From contig JALOQX010000110.1 of the NCBI GenBank assembly GCA_025459265.1, forward strand, positions 1 to 34,765: a stretch of 34,765 bases of DNA, in the 5' to 3' direction. The notes under the pieces were generated by a model. The model was not told the DNA's origin. It did no database searches and saw nothing but the letters and a program-made list of their open reading frames with translations. The stretch comes from Pirellulaceae bacterium. GTDB taxonomy: Bacteria; Planctomycetota; Planctomycetia; Pirellulales; Pirellulaceae. Position 1 is the first letter of the stretch. Every line of letters begins with the position of its first letter. Both the position numbers and the translations under genes were made by a program. Below are positions 1 through 9,497 of the stretch, piece by piece.

Positions 1-118
1 CGGAGGGCGGAGGACAGAGGGCGGAGGGCGGAGGACAGAGGGCGGAGGACAGAGGGCGGAGGGCGGAGGGCGGAGGGCGGAGGGCGGAGGGCGGAGGATG
101 GAGGGCGGAGGGCGGAGG
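1..118. repeat. G-rich tandem repeat (GGAGGGC-type units)
   Basis: The first 118 bases are almost wholly built from irregular copies of CGGAGGG, interspersed with CGGAGGACAGAGGG. The window begins inside the array, so its left border is unseen. A related array (GGAGGCC and GGAGGAC variants) lies at 10419-10485, so this is a family of intergenic repeats in this genome rather than a one-off. The strand carries almost no pyrimidines in places, so non-B or G-rich RNA structures are conceivable; that is inference. No gene signal is present. Confidence 0.85.
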
Positions 119-120
119 GA

Positions 121-406
121 GGGGAGTGACGAGGAACGAGTAAGGAGTGACGAGTTGAGAAGGGATTTCCCTCGTTGCTCGGCGATCGTTGCTCGCTGCT
201 TGTCGCTCCGCCGGCCGGTGCCGGGGGCGGAATGCTGGGGCGCGAGAACCGCGTGTGCGAACGGGCTCGGGGGATTAAGCGGAATGTGCGGGCAGCTGGG
301 GGTGAAACTGGCCAAGCCGGGCTGAATAACGTGAGTTTTCCGGGGGAGGGCCGCCGATGCGGACGAAAGAGCACATTAGACTTTCGTCGGAGGAGGTGGG
401 CAGGCC
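121..406. other. Intergenic region with imperfect inverted repeat
   Basis: No convincing gene lies here. Positions 123-146 and 186-209 form an imperfect 24-base inverted repeat in which several of the mismatches would be G-U pairs in RNA. A direct repeat AGTGACGAG occurs at 125-133 and 146-154. This repeat-derived stretch adjoins the G-rich tandem array. Toward the right end a strong Shine-Dalgarno GGAGGAGGT (389-397) serves the HEAT-repeat gene that follows. Confidence 0.5.
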
Positions 407-2071
407 GTGGCACCCGGACTGGAGAAGACCCTGCAGCTCTTGACCGACACCGCGAACGAGGCGGCGGTACCGGTGTTGCTGGCGGCACTGGACACCGCGG
501 ACGAAGCGGTGTCGGCCGGCGCGTTGCACGCCATCCTGGGGCGGCGGCGCGGGCCGGGGCAGCGTGCGCTGATCGAGCGGTGGCATCGTCTGAGCGAGCG
601 CTGGAAGCTGGAGATTTCGCAGCAGCCGCGGCAGATCTCGGCGGCCGTGCGGCACGCGATCCTCAGTCGGGACGCGGTGCTGTGTCCCAACGGCTGCAGC
701 GCGCTCTTGAGTATTCGCGAATTCGAACTCATCCCGGCGCTGGTGACGTGCATTGAGGAGCCGAAACACCCGCATGCGCAGCTGGTGGCGCAGACGCTCT
801 TGAGCTTGTGCGAGCTGCTGCAGGAGGAGATCACCGGCCCGCGTGACGCCGCGCGCCTCCAGGATCCCGCCCGGGTCTGCGACCAGATCCTGCCGAATCT
901 GGAGAAGGCGGTGGAGCGGTTCGAGCACCACGGGTGCCGCGAGGTGATGGAAGCCTTTCTGATGCTCATCAACGGCGAGAACCCGACGTTCAAACGGCTC
1001 TTGGCCGATCCCCGCCATCCGGCGTATCTGACCATGATCGAGACGCTGGGAACGAGCGGCCGGTTGGCCGTGATGCGCCTGATTCTCAACCTGCTCGAGA
1101 CACGCTTTCCGCCGTCGGTCGTGCTGCAGGTCGTGAGCCGTCGCAGCGACGTGCCGTTCATCCGGCAACTGCTCAAGCGTGTGGGAACCGGCGTGTCGGA
1201 CGTCTTGAAGCCGACGCTGCGGCGGATGGAGTCAATTGCCTGGTTGCAGGGATCGTTGAGTCTGTTGGACACTCTGACCGAGTCGGAGCAGGCCGCGGCG
1301 GTCTGGCTGGCGGTAGGCAGCGGCATGAATCGCCTCCGCGTGTTCGACGTGGTCAGGCACGTGCTGGTGCAGGGCCGGCCGGCTGGTCGGCGCGCGGCGG
1401 CGGCCGCCCTGCGGGAATTCGGGGGGGCCGAGGCCAACGAACTGGTGCTCCGCGGGCTGCAGGACCCGGACCCGCAGGTGCAGGCCCACCTGCTGGCCCA
1501 GCTCCGCGACCGCGGCATTCCGGGCGCGATCTCGCGGCTCATCCAACTGCTCGACAGCCGTCACGAGGTGGTGCGCAACGCGGCGCAAAGCTGCCTGACG
1601 GAATTCAATTTCAACCGTTACATCACGGTCTTCGACCTGATGGAAGACAACATCCGGCGGAGCACGGGGATGCTGGTGATGCGGATTGACCCGCAAGCGA
1701 CCGTGTTGCTGGCCGAGGAGCTCAAGTCGCGGACGCGAACCCGCCGCTTGCGGGCGCTGGAAGCCGCGGTGGCCATGGATGCCGTGCAGCTGGTGGAGCC
1801 GTTGATCATCGTGCTCCTGACTGATCAAGATCATTTCGTGCGTGCGGAAGCGGCCCGCACGCTGGCCTACTGCGACACGCCGCTGGCGCGCCAATCGCTC
1901 GAGCAGGCTCGGAACGATCGCAGTGTGGCGGTGCGCGAGGCGGCGGAACTGGCCCTGCGGAAGCTGTCGGGAGAAGGTCGGCTGACGACGGCCGGATCGG
2001 TCGAAGCCATCCTGCAGCAACTGGACGGCAGTCTGCTGATGGAACCCCCGACGAGCGCGGCCACTGGTTAA
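407..2071 (+). CDS. HEAT-repeat protein, probably cytoplasmic scaffold
   Basis: A 554-residue alpha-helical protein with no signal peptide or membrane segment. Repeated helix pairs typical of HEAT/armadillo solenoids are visible, clearest in the C-terminal half: stretches around residues 330-400 and 460-525 show the pattern (D)PxxxVRxxAAxxL, for example HEVVRNAAQSCL and RSVAVREAAELAL. Such solenoids usually bind proteins, so a partner-binding role is inferred; no catalytic motif is seen. The start is the GTG at 407, preceded by GGAGGAGGT with about 10 bases spacing. The next gene begins 37 bases downstream on the same strand, suggesting an operon of two. I do not recognise an orthologue with known function. 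Confidence 0.85.
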   Translation: MAPGLEKTLQLLTDTANEAAVPVLLAALDTADEAVSAGALHAILGRRRGPGQRALIERWHRLSERWKLEISQQPRQISAAVRHAILSRDAVLCPNGCSALLSIREFELIPALVTCIEEPKHPHAQLVAQTLLSLCELLQEEITGPRDAARLQDPARVCDQILPNLEKAVERFEHHGCREVMEAFLMLINGENPTFKRLLADPRHPAYLTMIETLGTSGRLAVMRLILNLLETRFPPSVVLQVVSRRSDVPFIRQLLKRVGTGVSDVLKPTLRRMESIAWLQGSLSLLDTLTESEQAAAVWLAVGSGMNRLRVFDVVRHVLVQGRPAGRRAAAAALREFGGAEANELVLRGLQDPDPQVQAHLLAQLRDRGIPGAISRLIQLLDSRHEVVRNAAQSCLTEFNFNRYITVFDLMEDNIRRSTGMLVMRIDPQATVLLAEELKSRTRTRRLRALEAAVAMDAVQLVEPLIIVLLTDQDHFVRAEAARTLAYCDTPLARQSLEQARNDRSVAVREAAELALRKLSGEGRLTTAGSVEAILQQLDGSLLMEPPTSAATG

Positions 2072-2108
2072 GAGCCTCGGAGAGGCATTGAGCGAAAGGT
2101 GGGGCGTG

Positions 2109-2525
2109 ATGAGCGCGGTGCAGCTGGCGGCGGGCCCATGCGTGCTGTGGGCCAATCAGGAAGTGCTCAACGGCCTGTCGCGACGGTTCCAGAGTGGCGG
2201 CGCGGAGGTGTCCGTGCTGCACATCGTGGTGCTGGCCGTCCTGGTGCTCGTCGCGGCGGCCGTGTGGTGGGCGGTCGGCCACGTGGGCGCTCAGCGCGAG
2301 GGCCACAGCTACCACAGCGCGCGGCGGCTGTTCGGTGAGCTGTGCGTCCTCCACGAACTGGACTGGCCCAGCCGCCGGCTCCTGCGGCAGCTGGCGCGGG
2401 CCCACGACCTGGCCCATCCCGCCCGGGTGTTCGTCGAGCCGAGCTGGTTTGACGCGCCGCAGCTGCCGGCGGACCTGGAAACCCAGCGGCCACAGCTGGC
2501 GGCGCTCAAACAGCGTCTGTTCTAA
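2109..2525 (+). CDS. Small single-span membrane protein, unknown function
   Basis: 138 residues from the ATG at 2109, preceded by AAAGGTG at 2096-2102; an in-frame TTG at 2088 is less well placed. One hydrophobic segment at about residues 36-58 (VLHIVVLAVLVLVAAAVWWAV) is followed by a soluble C-terminal part rich in Leu, Arg and His, with an HELDWPSRRLLRQLA helix. The gene follows the HEAT-repeat gene closely, so the pair may work together at the inner membrane; that is inference. Its stop lies only 6 bases from the convergent stop of the coiled-coil gene, leaving no room for a separate terminator. Confidence 0.7.
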   Translation: MSAVQLAAGPCVLWANQEVLNGLSRRFQSGGAEVSVLHIVVLAVLVLVAAAVWWAVGHVGAQREGHSYHSARRLFGELCVLHELDWPSRRLLRQLARAHDLAHPARVFVEPSWFDAPQLPADLETQRPQLAALKQRLF

Positions 2526-2531
2526 GGCGGT

Positions 2532-3998
2532 TCAGAATGCGCCGTCGGTGCCGCGCGGCGGTGTCCGCGGGCGGAATTCGGGAGCGGCCCCTTCCCCGGC
2601 GGCCGGCGGCGACTCCTCGGTCGTTTCCTCCGCCCCGCCGACGCGCTTGGCCACGCCCCGGCCCAGCGTGACCGACTCCACGTCCGCCCGCCAGCCCATC
2701 AGGCTCAAGAACTTGTCCACGCTCAACCGATCCACCCCGATCTCGCTGGCTGCGGCCACCTTGGCCGAGAAATCGGCCTTCTCGGCGTCGGTGGCGGCTC
2801 CGCCTCCGGCCGCGTCGGGCGGCGTGCCCTCGATCAGATACCGGGTCTGTACCGACACCTCGTCATCGATCACGCCGCCGTTGAGACTGATCAGACTCGC
2901 GAGCAAGTCGATGTCGCTCTTGTTGTCCCCGGTGATGTCGATGAACCCCGCAATCGCGAAATGCACCGGCCGGCCGCGGGTCCAGGCGGGCGTGAAGATG
3001 ACATCGCCCGGCAGCATGATGTTGGGCAGTTTGTCCTCCACGATCCGGCACGCCGCCAGATGCTCGCCCAGGATCTGCGTGACCTCGATGCGACCCTTCG
3101 GCTTGGAATCCGCCACGGACGACGTTTCCTTGTCGAAGACGCTGAAGGTCTGCTGCAACCGCAGGTTATCGGCCGACCCGGCGTCGATGTAGACGACGCG
3201 GGCCTGCTGATTCACCCCCGTGATGACCCCATCCGGCGTCTCAAACGTGACCTGCTGCAGATCCTTCAGATTCAGCTTCTGCTGATTGATGATCTTCTCC
3301 ATGTCCTCGATCTTCTTGCTGAGCGTCTTCTGTTGCTCGTCGAACTGGGTGGTCAGCTCCACGATGCGGTTGTCCTTATCGGTGATCTGGGTCTTGATCT
3401 CTTCCATCTGGCCTCGCACGGCCTCCAGATCCTGCTGGTAGGACGCGCGGGCGGCTTCCAGGTCCTGACGCGCCTTGTTGGCGGACTCTTCAAATTTCTG
3501 CGACCGTTCGGCCGAGGTCTGCTCCAGTTGGGTCTTCTCCGCGATGAGCTGATTCTCGTGGCGTCGCAGATCAACCAACTGCTGGCTCATGTCGCGCTGC
3601 TGCGTGGACAGGAACGTCACCAGTCCCTGGTAATTGCGGGCTTCCGGCGTTTCCACGTCGCCGGCGGCGAACAGGAGCATATCGTCCTGGAACCGCTTGC
3701 GCAGCGCCGCCATCGTCGCGTCGCTGGCGTCCGCTCCGCCGAATGCGGCCAGATCTTCCTCCATCTGTTTCCAGGTCTTGGCACCGCCGCTGATCATGTA
3801 CTGCAGCGACTGGACCTTGAAATTCGCGTTCTGCAGATCCTTCTGCGCCTGCTGCGAGCGATTGTTCGCCTCCTCGGCGGCGGCGCGCTGGGTCTCCGAC
3901 TTGGCGTAGAACACGTAAGAAATCACACACAAGCCCACCGTGAGCATGATGAGCAGAATCAGCGCGATATGAAGACCCTGGTTCTCTCGCGATGCCAT
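2532..3998 (-). CDS. Membrane-anchored coiled-coil protein, unknown function
   Basis: 488 residues. The N terminus carries one membrane helix at residues 9-31 with a short N-terminal tail, so this is a signal anchor with the bulk probably periplasmic. Coiled coil follows (about 33-65 and 130-245, with heptads such as DLEAVRGQMEEIKTQITD). From about 250 there is a small beta domain with the pattern GVITGVN...VYIDAGSADNL, like SH3-type or MreC-type beta modules. After it comes a stretch (about 335-375, AGFIDITGDNKSDIDLLASL) ending in NGGVID, which resembles a BRCT-like fold; both domain assignments are tentative. The C-terminal 60 residues are low complexity (Pro, Gly, Glu). An envelope-structural role is a guess. 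A good promoter lies upstream at 4111-4139. Confidence 0.8.
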   Translation of the reverse strand: MASRENQGLHIALILLIMLTVGLCVISYVFYAKSETQRAAAEEANNRSQQAQKDLQNANFKVQSLQYMISGGAKTWKQMEEDLAAFGGADASDATMAALRKRFQDDMLLFAAGDVETPEARNYQGLVTFLSTQQRDMSQQLVDLRRHENQLIAEKTQLEQTSAERSQKFEESANKARQDLEAARASYQQDLEAVRGQMEEIKTQITDKDNRIVELTTQFDEQQKTLSKKIEDMEKIINQQKLNLKDLQQVTFETPDGVITGVNQQARVVYIDAGSADNLRLQQTFSVFDKETSSVADSKPKGRIEVTQILGEHLAACRIVEDKLPNIMLPGDVIFTPAWTRGRPVHFAIAGFIDITGDNKSDIDLLASLISLNGGVIDDEVSVQTRYLIEGTPPDAAGGGAATDAEKADFSAKVAAASEIGVDRLSVDKFLSLMGWRADVESVTLGRGVAKRVGGAEETTEESPPAAGEGAAPEFRPRTPPRGTDGAF

Positions 3999-4110
3999 CG
4001 TGTCATGACTCCTTGCCGCGCGGACGCGGCCACGCCGCCTGATCGCCGAGATTTCGCCGCGGATATCGACCAGACGCCACTAACCTGCTGCGGGCTAAGA
4101 ACCTAGGTCG

Positions 4111-4139
4111 AGTGTAAACAGGGTCCGAGGGACTGTCAA
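4111..4139 (-). promoter_or_regulatory. Candidate sigma-70 promoter of the coiled-coil gene
   Basis: On the minus strand TTGACA (complement of 4134-4139) is an exact -35 match. It is separated by 17 bases from TACACT (complement of 4111-4116), which matches 4 of 6 bases of the -10. Transcription would start near 4104 and give a leader of about 105 bases before the ATG at 3998. The space 3999-4301 is the divergent promoter region between this gene and polA; for polA only a weak TTGACG (4152-4157) without a good -10 was seen. Confidence 0.55.
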
Positions 4140-4301
4140 TAAACTCCGGAATTGACGGGAAATGGAAAAGCGGGGAAATCTAACGGTCTGGTCGGATTGT
4201 GTCAGTCACACGGTGCGAGGGCGGCAGTGGCCCGTTGCCAACGCGCCCGCACGTGACGACGATGCCGGCTGTGCCGCTGATCGCAAGGGGGGATTACCGC
4301 G

Positions 4302-7124
4302 ATGAACGCACGCCAACGGCAGCCGCGGCTGGCCGGATTCGACGACGATGGGGTGGACGCCCCTCGGCCGGATGCCCCGGCCGCCGGCGCCGCTGCGCTG
4401 CCGCGTGCCCTGGCGGCGGACACGGCCCTGCAGGGACAGACCGTGTATGTACTCGACGCCCATTCCCTGATCTACCAGGTGTTTCATGCGCTGCCGGAGA
4501 TGACGAGTCCGCACGGCCAGCCGGTGGGGGCCCTGTACGGATTCCTGCGCGATGTGGTGGATGTGCTGGAGCGGCGCCGGCCGAATTACCTGCTGTGCGC
4601 GTTCGACCCGCCGGGCGACACCTTTCGCCACGGCGTGTATGCGGCGTACAAGGAGAACCGACCGGCGATGCCCGCCGACCTGCAGCTGCAGATTCCACAC
4701 ATTCAGCGGTTCCTCGCCGCGCTGAGCATTCCCGTGCTGGCGGTCGCCGGCTACGAGGCCGACGATGTGCTGGCGACCGTGGCCCGCCTGACGCGGCAGC
4801 GGGGCGGGGAGTGCTATCTGGTGACCAGCGACAAGGACTGCCGGCAGCTGATCACCGATCAGACACGTCTCTACAACCTGCGGAAGAACGAAGTGGTGGA
4901 TGCGGCCACGGTGCGGGAGGAATGGGGGATTGACCCGCAGCAGGTGGTCGATTTTCAGGCGTTGTGGGGCGACGCGACGGACAACGTGCCCGGCGTGGCG
5001 GGAATCGGTCCGAAAACCGCCGGACAACTGCTGGCTCAGTTCGGCACGCTCGAAGGCATCTACGCACACCTGGAGGACATCCCCGGCACGAAGTTGCGGG
5101 AACGCTTGGCGCAGGGGCGTGACCAGGCGCTGTTGAGCCGGCAGCTGGTGCGGTTGGCGGACGATGTGCCGGTGGGACTGGACTGGGAGGCCGCCCGCGT
5201 GGGCGGCCTGGACGTCGCGCGCGTCCAGGAGCTCTGCGCCGAGTTCGGCTTCCAGCGGTTGTGCGAGCGACTGACTGGGTTGCAGGTGTCGGCCGCACCG
5301 GCCCGCTGGTCGCCGACGTACCAGACGGTGGCCACGGACAGCGCCCTGGCGGCGCTCGTGGCGACACTGGCCCGGCAGTCCCGCATCGCCATTGACACGG
5401 AGACGACGTCGCCGCATCCGCGTGCGGCCGAGTTGGTGGGGTGCTCGTTCTCCTGGGCCGATGGCCAGGCGGCGTATGTGCCGTTGCGCGCGCCGCCGGG
5501 CGAGCCGCAGGTCGACGCCGCCGTGGCGTTGCAGACGCTGCGTCCGATTCTGGAAAACCCGCGGATCGAAAAAGTGGGACAGAATCTGAAGTACGACATG
5601 ATCGTGTTGCGCGGCGCGGGCGTGACGCTGCAAGGCGTGAGTTTCGACACGATGGTGGCGGACTACCTGCTGGCGCCGGGCGAACGCAATCACGCGCTGG
5701 ACGACCTGGCCAAGCGCTACCTGAACCACGAGACGATCAAGATCCACGAGGTGCTCGGGAAGGGCAAGGACGCGAAACGCATGCATGAAGTGCCCGTCGC
5801 GCTCGTCACCCCGTACGCGGCCCAGGACGCGGACATCCCGCGACGGCTGGCCACGATCCTGGGGACGCGGCTGGTCGAGCAGGAGTTGGCGGAGCTGTTC
5901 TTCACGCTGGAAATGCCGCTGATCGACGTGCTGGCCGAGATGGAGTACCACGGCATCCGGGTGGACGTGGAGCGGCTGCGGGCGTTGAGCCAGCGGTTTG
6001 GCCAGCGGATGGCCGAGTTGGAGGAGGACATCTACGCGGCGGCCGGCGGCCCGTTCAACATCGACTCGCCGCGCCAGCTGGCCCAGGTGCTCTTCGACCG
6101 GCTGGGGCTGCGGCCGGTCAAACGGACCAAGACGGGACCCAGCACGGACGCGGACGCGCTGAGCCAGTTGGCCGCGGAACACCCGTTGCCGGAGAAGATC
6201 GTCGCGTACCGCCAGCAGGCCAAGCTCAAAAGTACGTATGCCGACGCCCTGCCCCTGCTGGTGCAGCCGCACACGGGACGCGTGCACACCTCGTTCAAGC
6301 AGGACGTGGCCGCGACCGGTCGGTTGAGTTCGACGGATCCCAATCTGCAGAACATCCCGGTGCGAACGCCGGACGGACGTGCGATCCGCGCGGCGTTCGT
6401 CCCGGGCGCGGCGGACTGGCAGTTGCTCTGCGCGGACTACTCGCAGATCGAACTGCGGGTGCTGGCCCACGTCTCGCAGGATGCCACGCTGCTGGAGGCC
6501 TTCACCCACGACCGGGATATTCACACGCTCGTGGCGGCGCAGGTCCACCAGGTCGAGCCGGAGGAGGTCACGTCCGACATGCGGCGGGTGGCCAAAACGA
6601 TCAACTTCGGCATCATCTATGGCCAGAGCCCCTTCGGGCTCGCCAAGACACTGTCCATTTCAAAGTCGGAAGCGGCCGCCTTCATCGCCGCGTACTTCGC
6701 CCAGTACCCGGGCGTCGGCACGTTTATGGACCGGACGCTGGCCGAGTGTCGGCAGAAAGGCTATGTTAGTACCGTCCTGGGGCGCCGGCGGAGCATCCGT
6801 GGGATCCGCCCGGTTACGCCCGGCGAAGCGGCACGCCAGCGGAACCTGCCTGAGCGCATTGCCATCAACACGGTCATTCAGGGCTCGGCCGCCGACCTGA
6901 TCAAGCAGGCCATGATTCGCGTGCATCAGCGCATGCGGAGCGAACGATGCGCGTCGCGTCTGCTCCTGCAGATCCACGACGAACTGGTGTTCGAAGTGGC
7001 GCCCGGTGAACGCGACGCGCTGACGCGGCTCGTCGTGGCCGAGATGATGGCGGTTGGCAATCTGCGTGTGCCCCTGAAAGTGGACGTCAAGGTGGGCGCG
7101 AATTGGGCGGACTGTGACGCATGA
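4302..7124 (+). CDS. polA: DNA polymerase I
   Basis: 940 residues, all three Pol I domains present. The 5'-3' exonuclease spans about 45-335 (AFDPPGDTFRH, GYEADDVLA, SDKD, WGDATDNVPGVAGIGPKTA). The DEDD-type 3'-5' exonuclease starts near 360, with the metal-binding pair D365 and E367 in IDTET, so proofreading should be active. The polymerase has motif A ADYSQIELR (D712), motif B RRVAKTINFGIIYG (K765, F769) and motif C IHDELVFE (D893). It repairs and fills DNA and removes RNA primers. About 45 residues precede the first conserved segment. The ATG at 4302 has GGGGGGA 8-9 bases upstream. Its stop overlaps the coaE start by four bases (ATGA), indicating translational coupling. Confidence 0.97.
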   Translation: MNARQRQPRLAGFDDDGVDAPRPDAPAAGAAALPRALAADTALQGQTVYVLDAHSLIYQVFHALPEMTSPHGQPVGALYGFLRDVVDVLERRRPNYLLCAFDPPGDTFRHGVYAAYKENRPAMPADLQLQIPHIQRFLAALSIPVLAVAGYEADDVLATVARLTRQRGGECYLVTSDKDCRQLITDQTRLYNLRKNEVVDAATVREEWGIDPQQVVDFQALWGDATDNVPGVAGIGPKTAGQLLAQFGTLEGIYAHLEDIPGTKLRERLAQGRDQALLSRQLVRLADDVPVGLDWEAARVGGLDVARVQELCAEFGFQRLCERLTGLQVSAAPARWSPTYQTVATDSALAALVATLARQSRIAIDTETTSPHPRAAELVGCSFSWADGQAAYVPLRAPPGEPQVDAAVALQTLRPILENPRIEKVGQNLKYDMIVLRGAGVTLQGVSFDTMVADYLLAPGERNHALDDLAKRYLNHETIKIHEVLGKGKDAKRMHEVPVALVTPYAAQDADIPRRLATILGTRLVEQELAELFFTLEMPLIDVLAEMEYHGIRVDVERLRALSQRFGQRMAELEEDIYAAAGGPFNIDSPRQLAQVLFDRLGLRPVKRTKTGPSTDADALSQLAAEHPLPEKIVAYRQQAKLKSTYADALPLLVQPHTGRVHTSFKQDVAATGRLSSTDPNLQNIPVRTPDGRAIRAAFVPGAADWQLLCADYSQIELRVLAHVSQDATLLEAFTHDRDIHTLVAAQVHQVEPEEVTSDMRRVAKTINFGIIYGQSPFGLAKTLSISKSEAAAFIAAYFAQYPGVGTFMDRTLAECRQKGYVSTVLGRRRSIRGIRPVTPGEAARQRNLPERIAINTVIQGSAADLIKQAMIRVHQRMRSERCASRLLLQIHDELVFEVAPGERDALTRLVVAEMMAVGNLRVPLKVDVKVGANWADCDA

Positions 7125-7780
7125 TCGTGATTGGCCTGACCGGGGGGATCGCCAGCGGCAAGTCGCTCGTGGCAGCCGAGTTGGCCCGTTGCGGCGCCGT
7201 GGTGGCCGAGGCCGACCGCTGGGGTCACGAGGTGCTGCGGGAGCCGGCAGTCCGGGCCGCGCTGCACGCGCGCTGGGGGGCGGCCGTCCTGGACACGACG
7301 GGGGAGATCCACCGTGCGGCGGTGGCCCAGATTGTCTTCGCTGCTGGGCCAGACGGGCTGCGGGAACGTGCGTTTCTCGAACGCACGACGCACCCGCGGA
7401 TTACCGACCGCCTGGTAGCGTGGCTTGAGCAGCAATCGCAACGCCACGATGTGCTGGCCGCCGTGCTCGACGCGCCGCTGCTGCACTCGGCCGGCTGGGC
7501 CAGCCTGTGCGATGTGATCCTGTTTGTGGAGGCAGATGAGGCAATCCGCGCAGAACGGGCACGGGCGCGAGGCTGGACCGACGCGCAGCGGCAGGCGCGC
7601 CAGGCCGCGCAGGTGTCGCTGTGCTATCAGCGCGGACGGGCCGATCTGGTGATCCCCAATTCCGGCACGCGGGAGGATCTGGCGGCGCAGGTCGCTGCCT
7701 GCTGGCAGACGCTCACCCGGCACGCCGGCCGCACGAATTTCCGGAAACTAGTCTTCACCAACCCGCCAGAAAGCTCATAA
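7121..7780 (+). CDS. coaE: Dephospho-CoA kinase
   Basis: 219 residues. The enzyme phosphorylates the ribose 3'-OH of dephospho-CoA, the last step of coenzyme A synthesis, in the cytosol. Evidence: the N-terminal P-loop GGIASGKS (residues 8-15), [11 protein letters not shown] corresponding to the family's DAD region, [11 protein letters not shown] for the substrate-binding DxPLLxE segment, and the LID-like Arg-rich stretch [16 protein letters not shown]. Length is normal for the family (about 200). The ATG at 7121 overlaps the polA stop. A candidate promoter for rho overlaps its 3' end. The association of polA, coaE and rho in this order is, to my recollection, common in planctomycetes. Confidence 0.93.
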   Translation: MIVIGLTGGIASGKSLVAAELARCGAVVAEADRWGHEVLREPAVRAALHARWGAAVLDTTGEIHRAAVAQIVFAAGPDGLRERAFLERTTHPRITDRLVAWLEQQSQRHDVLAAVLDAPLLHSAGWASLCDVILFVEADEAIRAERARARGWTDAQRQARQAAQVSLCYQRGRADLVIPNSGTREDLAAQVAACWQTLTRHAGRTNFRKLVFTNPPESS

Positions 7781-7781
7781 T
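7754..7781 (+). promoter_or_regulatory. Candidate sigma-70 promoter of rho
   Basis: TTCACC (7754-7759, 4 of 6 to the -35) and CATAAT (7776-7781, 5 of 6 to the -10) are separated by 16 bases. They lie at the very end of coaE, overlapping its TAA stop. Predicted start is near 7788, giving a leader of about 148 bases whose first 50 bases fold into a nested hairpin (7796-7837). Rho could therefore be expressed separately from polA-coaE. Confidence 0.45.
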
Positions 7782-7795
7782 GGTACTGTCATGCG

Positions 7796-7837
7796 GTCGG
7801 TTCCCGAGGACCGGTATTCGGGCGGTCCGGGGCCGAC
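7796..7837 (+). promoter_or_regulatory. Nested hairpin in the rho leader
   Basis: Three stacked stems can be drawn: GTCGG (7796-7800) with CCGAC (7833-7837), CCC (7803-7805) with GGG (7829-7831), and GGACCG (7808-7813) with CGGTCC (7823-7828) around a 9-base loop. A second GC-rich stem lies at about 7884-7907 (GCGGGGCAC with GTGCCCGC, one bulge). Rho genes in other bacteria are autoregulated by attenuation in the leader, so these structures are candidates for the same role; no U-tract follows them. Confidence 0.4.
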
Positions 7838-7935
7838 TCCCTTCTCCGGCCAGTGAACCCCAGTCCAGATTCGATGACCCTCCGCGGGGCACCCTCCGCG
7901 TGCCCGCCGAACTGCTCATCAGGAGCTTCTGTTCC

Positions 7936-9444
7936 ATGACCAACTCCAATTTTCGCTCTCCGGGGTCGCGTGGCGAGCGCCGCAGGAGCACGGCGGGCCG
8001 CCGTGGGGAATCCGCGTCGACGGACCAGCCGCTGCCGGACGATGCCCCCGCAACGGATGCCGTGTCGTTTGACGACGAAGTGAACGGTCCGCTGTCGCTG
8101 GCCGAGGAGCTGGCGGATGAGGCGGAGCAGGGGCTGCTCGACGACACGAACGACCGCTATGAGAAGATCAAGCAGGGTGAGATTCACATCGCCGAGCTGC
8201 AGAAGATGAGCATGGCGGAGTTGATCGACGAAGCGCGCAAGGAGAATGTCACCGACGTCGCCGGCATGAAGAAGCAGGACCTGATCTTCCGCATCCTCAA
8301 GGAACGCGTGAAGATGAACGGCCTGATGTACGGCGAAGGGACGCTCGAGATCCTCCCGGACGGGTTCGGGTTCCTGCGGAGTCCCGACTACCACTACCTG
8401 TCGTGCCCGGACGACATCTACGTCTCGCCCAGCCAGATTCGCCGCTTCGGGCTGCAGACCGGCTGTACGGTCTCCGGCCAGATCCGGCCCCCCAAGGAGA
8501 ACGAACGGTATTTCGCGCTGCTGCGGGTCGAGGCGATCAACTACCAGGATCCGAACCTGATGTCGGAGAAGGTCTCGTTCGACGACCTCACGCCGCTGCA
8601 TCCGGACGAGCGGATCCGCATGGAGACCGACGCGCGGGAAGTCTCGACGCGCGTCGTGGACATGATCGCGCCGATCGGGTTCGGACAGCGGGGGTTGATC
8701 GTCAGTCCGCCGCGGGCGGGCAAGACGATCCTGTTGCAGAAGATGGCCCGCGCCGTGCTCAAGAACTTCCCCGAGGCCTACGTGATCATGTTGCTGATCG
8801 ACGAGCGTCCGGAGGAAGTCACGGACATGGAGCGGGAGGTGAAGGGGCACAACTGCGAAGTGATCAGTTCGACGTTCGACGAGCCGTCGTCGCGGCACGT
8901 GCAGGTCTCCGAGATGGTGCTGGAGAAGGCCAAACGGATGGTCGAGTACGGGACGGACGTCGTGATCTTCCTCGATTCGATCACGCGGCTGGCGCGGGCC
9001 TGGAACGCCGAATGCCCGCAGTCGGGCAAGATCCTCTCCGGCGGCCTGGACGCCAATGCGCTGCAGAACCCCAAGCGGTTCTTCGGCTCCGCCCGCAAGG
9101 TCGAAGAGGGCGGTTCGCTGACGATCATGGCCACCGCGCTGGTCGATACCGGCAGCAAGATGGACGAAGTGATCTTTGAAGAATTCAAAGGGACGGGCAA
9201 CCTCGAAATCGTGCTCGACCGGCGCCTGGTCGACCGCCGCGTGTGGCCGGCCATCGACATCAACCGCAGCGGGACGCGCCGCGAAGAGATGCTGATGGAT
9301 CCGGAAGAGTATCGCCGCGTCTGCGTGTTGCGGCGCGTACTGAGCGAGATGAACGCGCCGGATGCCATGGAGCTGCTCGTCACCCGCCTCCAGAAGACGC
9401 GCACCAACGCGGAATTCCTGATGAGCATGAACATGAGCGGCTGA
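7936..9444 (+). CDS. rho: Transcription termination factor Rho
   Basis: 502 residues, a hexameric RNA-dependent ATPase that ends transcription. The ATG at 7936 has AGGAG (7921-7925) upstream; longer in-frame readings run back into coaE and are unlikely. About 90 N-terminal residues form a poorly conserved extension, first Arg-rich and then acidic, making it longer than the 419-residue E. coli protein. The Rho N-domain ([15 protein letters not shown]) follows, then the RNA-binding cold-shock-like domain ([15 protein letters not shown]). The ATPase has Walker A PPRAGKT (K263), Walker [15 protein letters not shown], the Q-loop/R-loop region and the SGGLDANAL segment. The stop (9442-9444) touches an ATG, but the better ribH start is further downstream. 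Confidence 0.97.
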   Translation: MTNSNFRSPGSRGERRRSTAGRRGESASTDQPLPDDAPATDAVSFDDEVNGPLSLAEELADEAEQGLLDDTNDRYEKIKQGEIHIAELQKMSMAELIDEARKENVTDVAGMKKQDLIFRILKERVKMNGLMYGEGTLEILPDGFGFLRSPDYHYLSCPDDIYVSPSQIRRFGLQTGCTVSGQIRPPKENERYFALLRVEAINYQDPNLMSEKVSFDDLTPLHPDERIRMETDAREVSTRVVDMIAPIGFGQRGLIVSPPRAGKTILLQKMARAVLKNFPEAYVIMLLIDERPEEVTDMEREVKGHNCEVISSTFDEPSSRHVQVSEMVLEKAKRMVEYGTDVVIFLDSITRLARAWNAECPQSGKILSGGLDANALQNPKRFFGSARKVEEGGSLTIMATALVDTGSKMDEVIFEEFKGTGNLEIVLDRRLVDRRVWPAIDINRSGTRREEMLMDPEEYRRVCVLRRVLSEMNAPDAMELLVTRLQKTRTNAEFLMSMNMSG

Positions 9445-9497
9445 TGGGCGACTGGCGTCCCCCCGATCGCTCCCTGCCGCGGATGAAGGATCCCCTG

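Noticed and set aside
275..1542. Two long minus-strand frames over the HEAT-repeat gene
   Set aside because: Antisense shadows; the plus strand has the ribosome site and repeat pattern.
2961..4106. 381-codon plus-strand frame over the coiled-coil gene
   Set aside because: Leu/Arg-rich antisense reading of the coiled coil; no ribosome site or family likeness.
4206..6548. 780-codon open frame on the minus strand inside polA
   Set aside because: It lies wholly antisense to a gene with all Pol I motifs, has repetitive Arg/His/Gln-rich composition and no recognisable domain; high-GC codon bias creates such frames.
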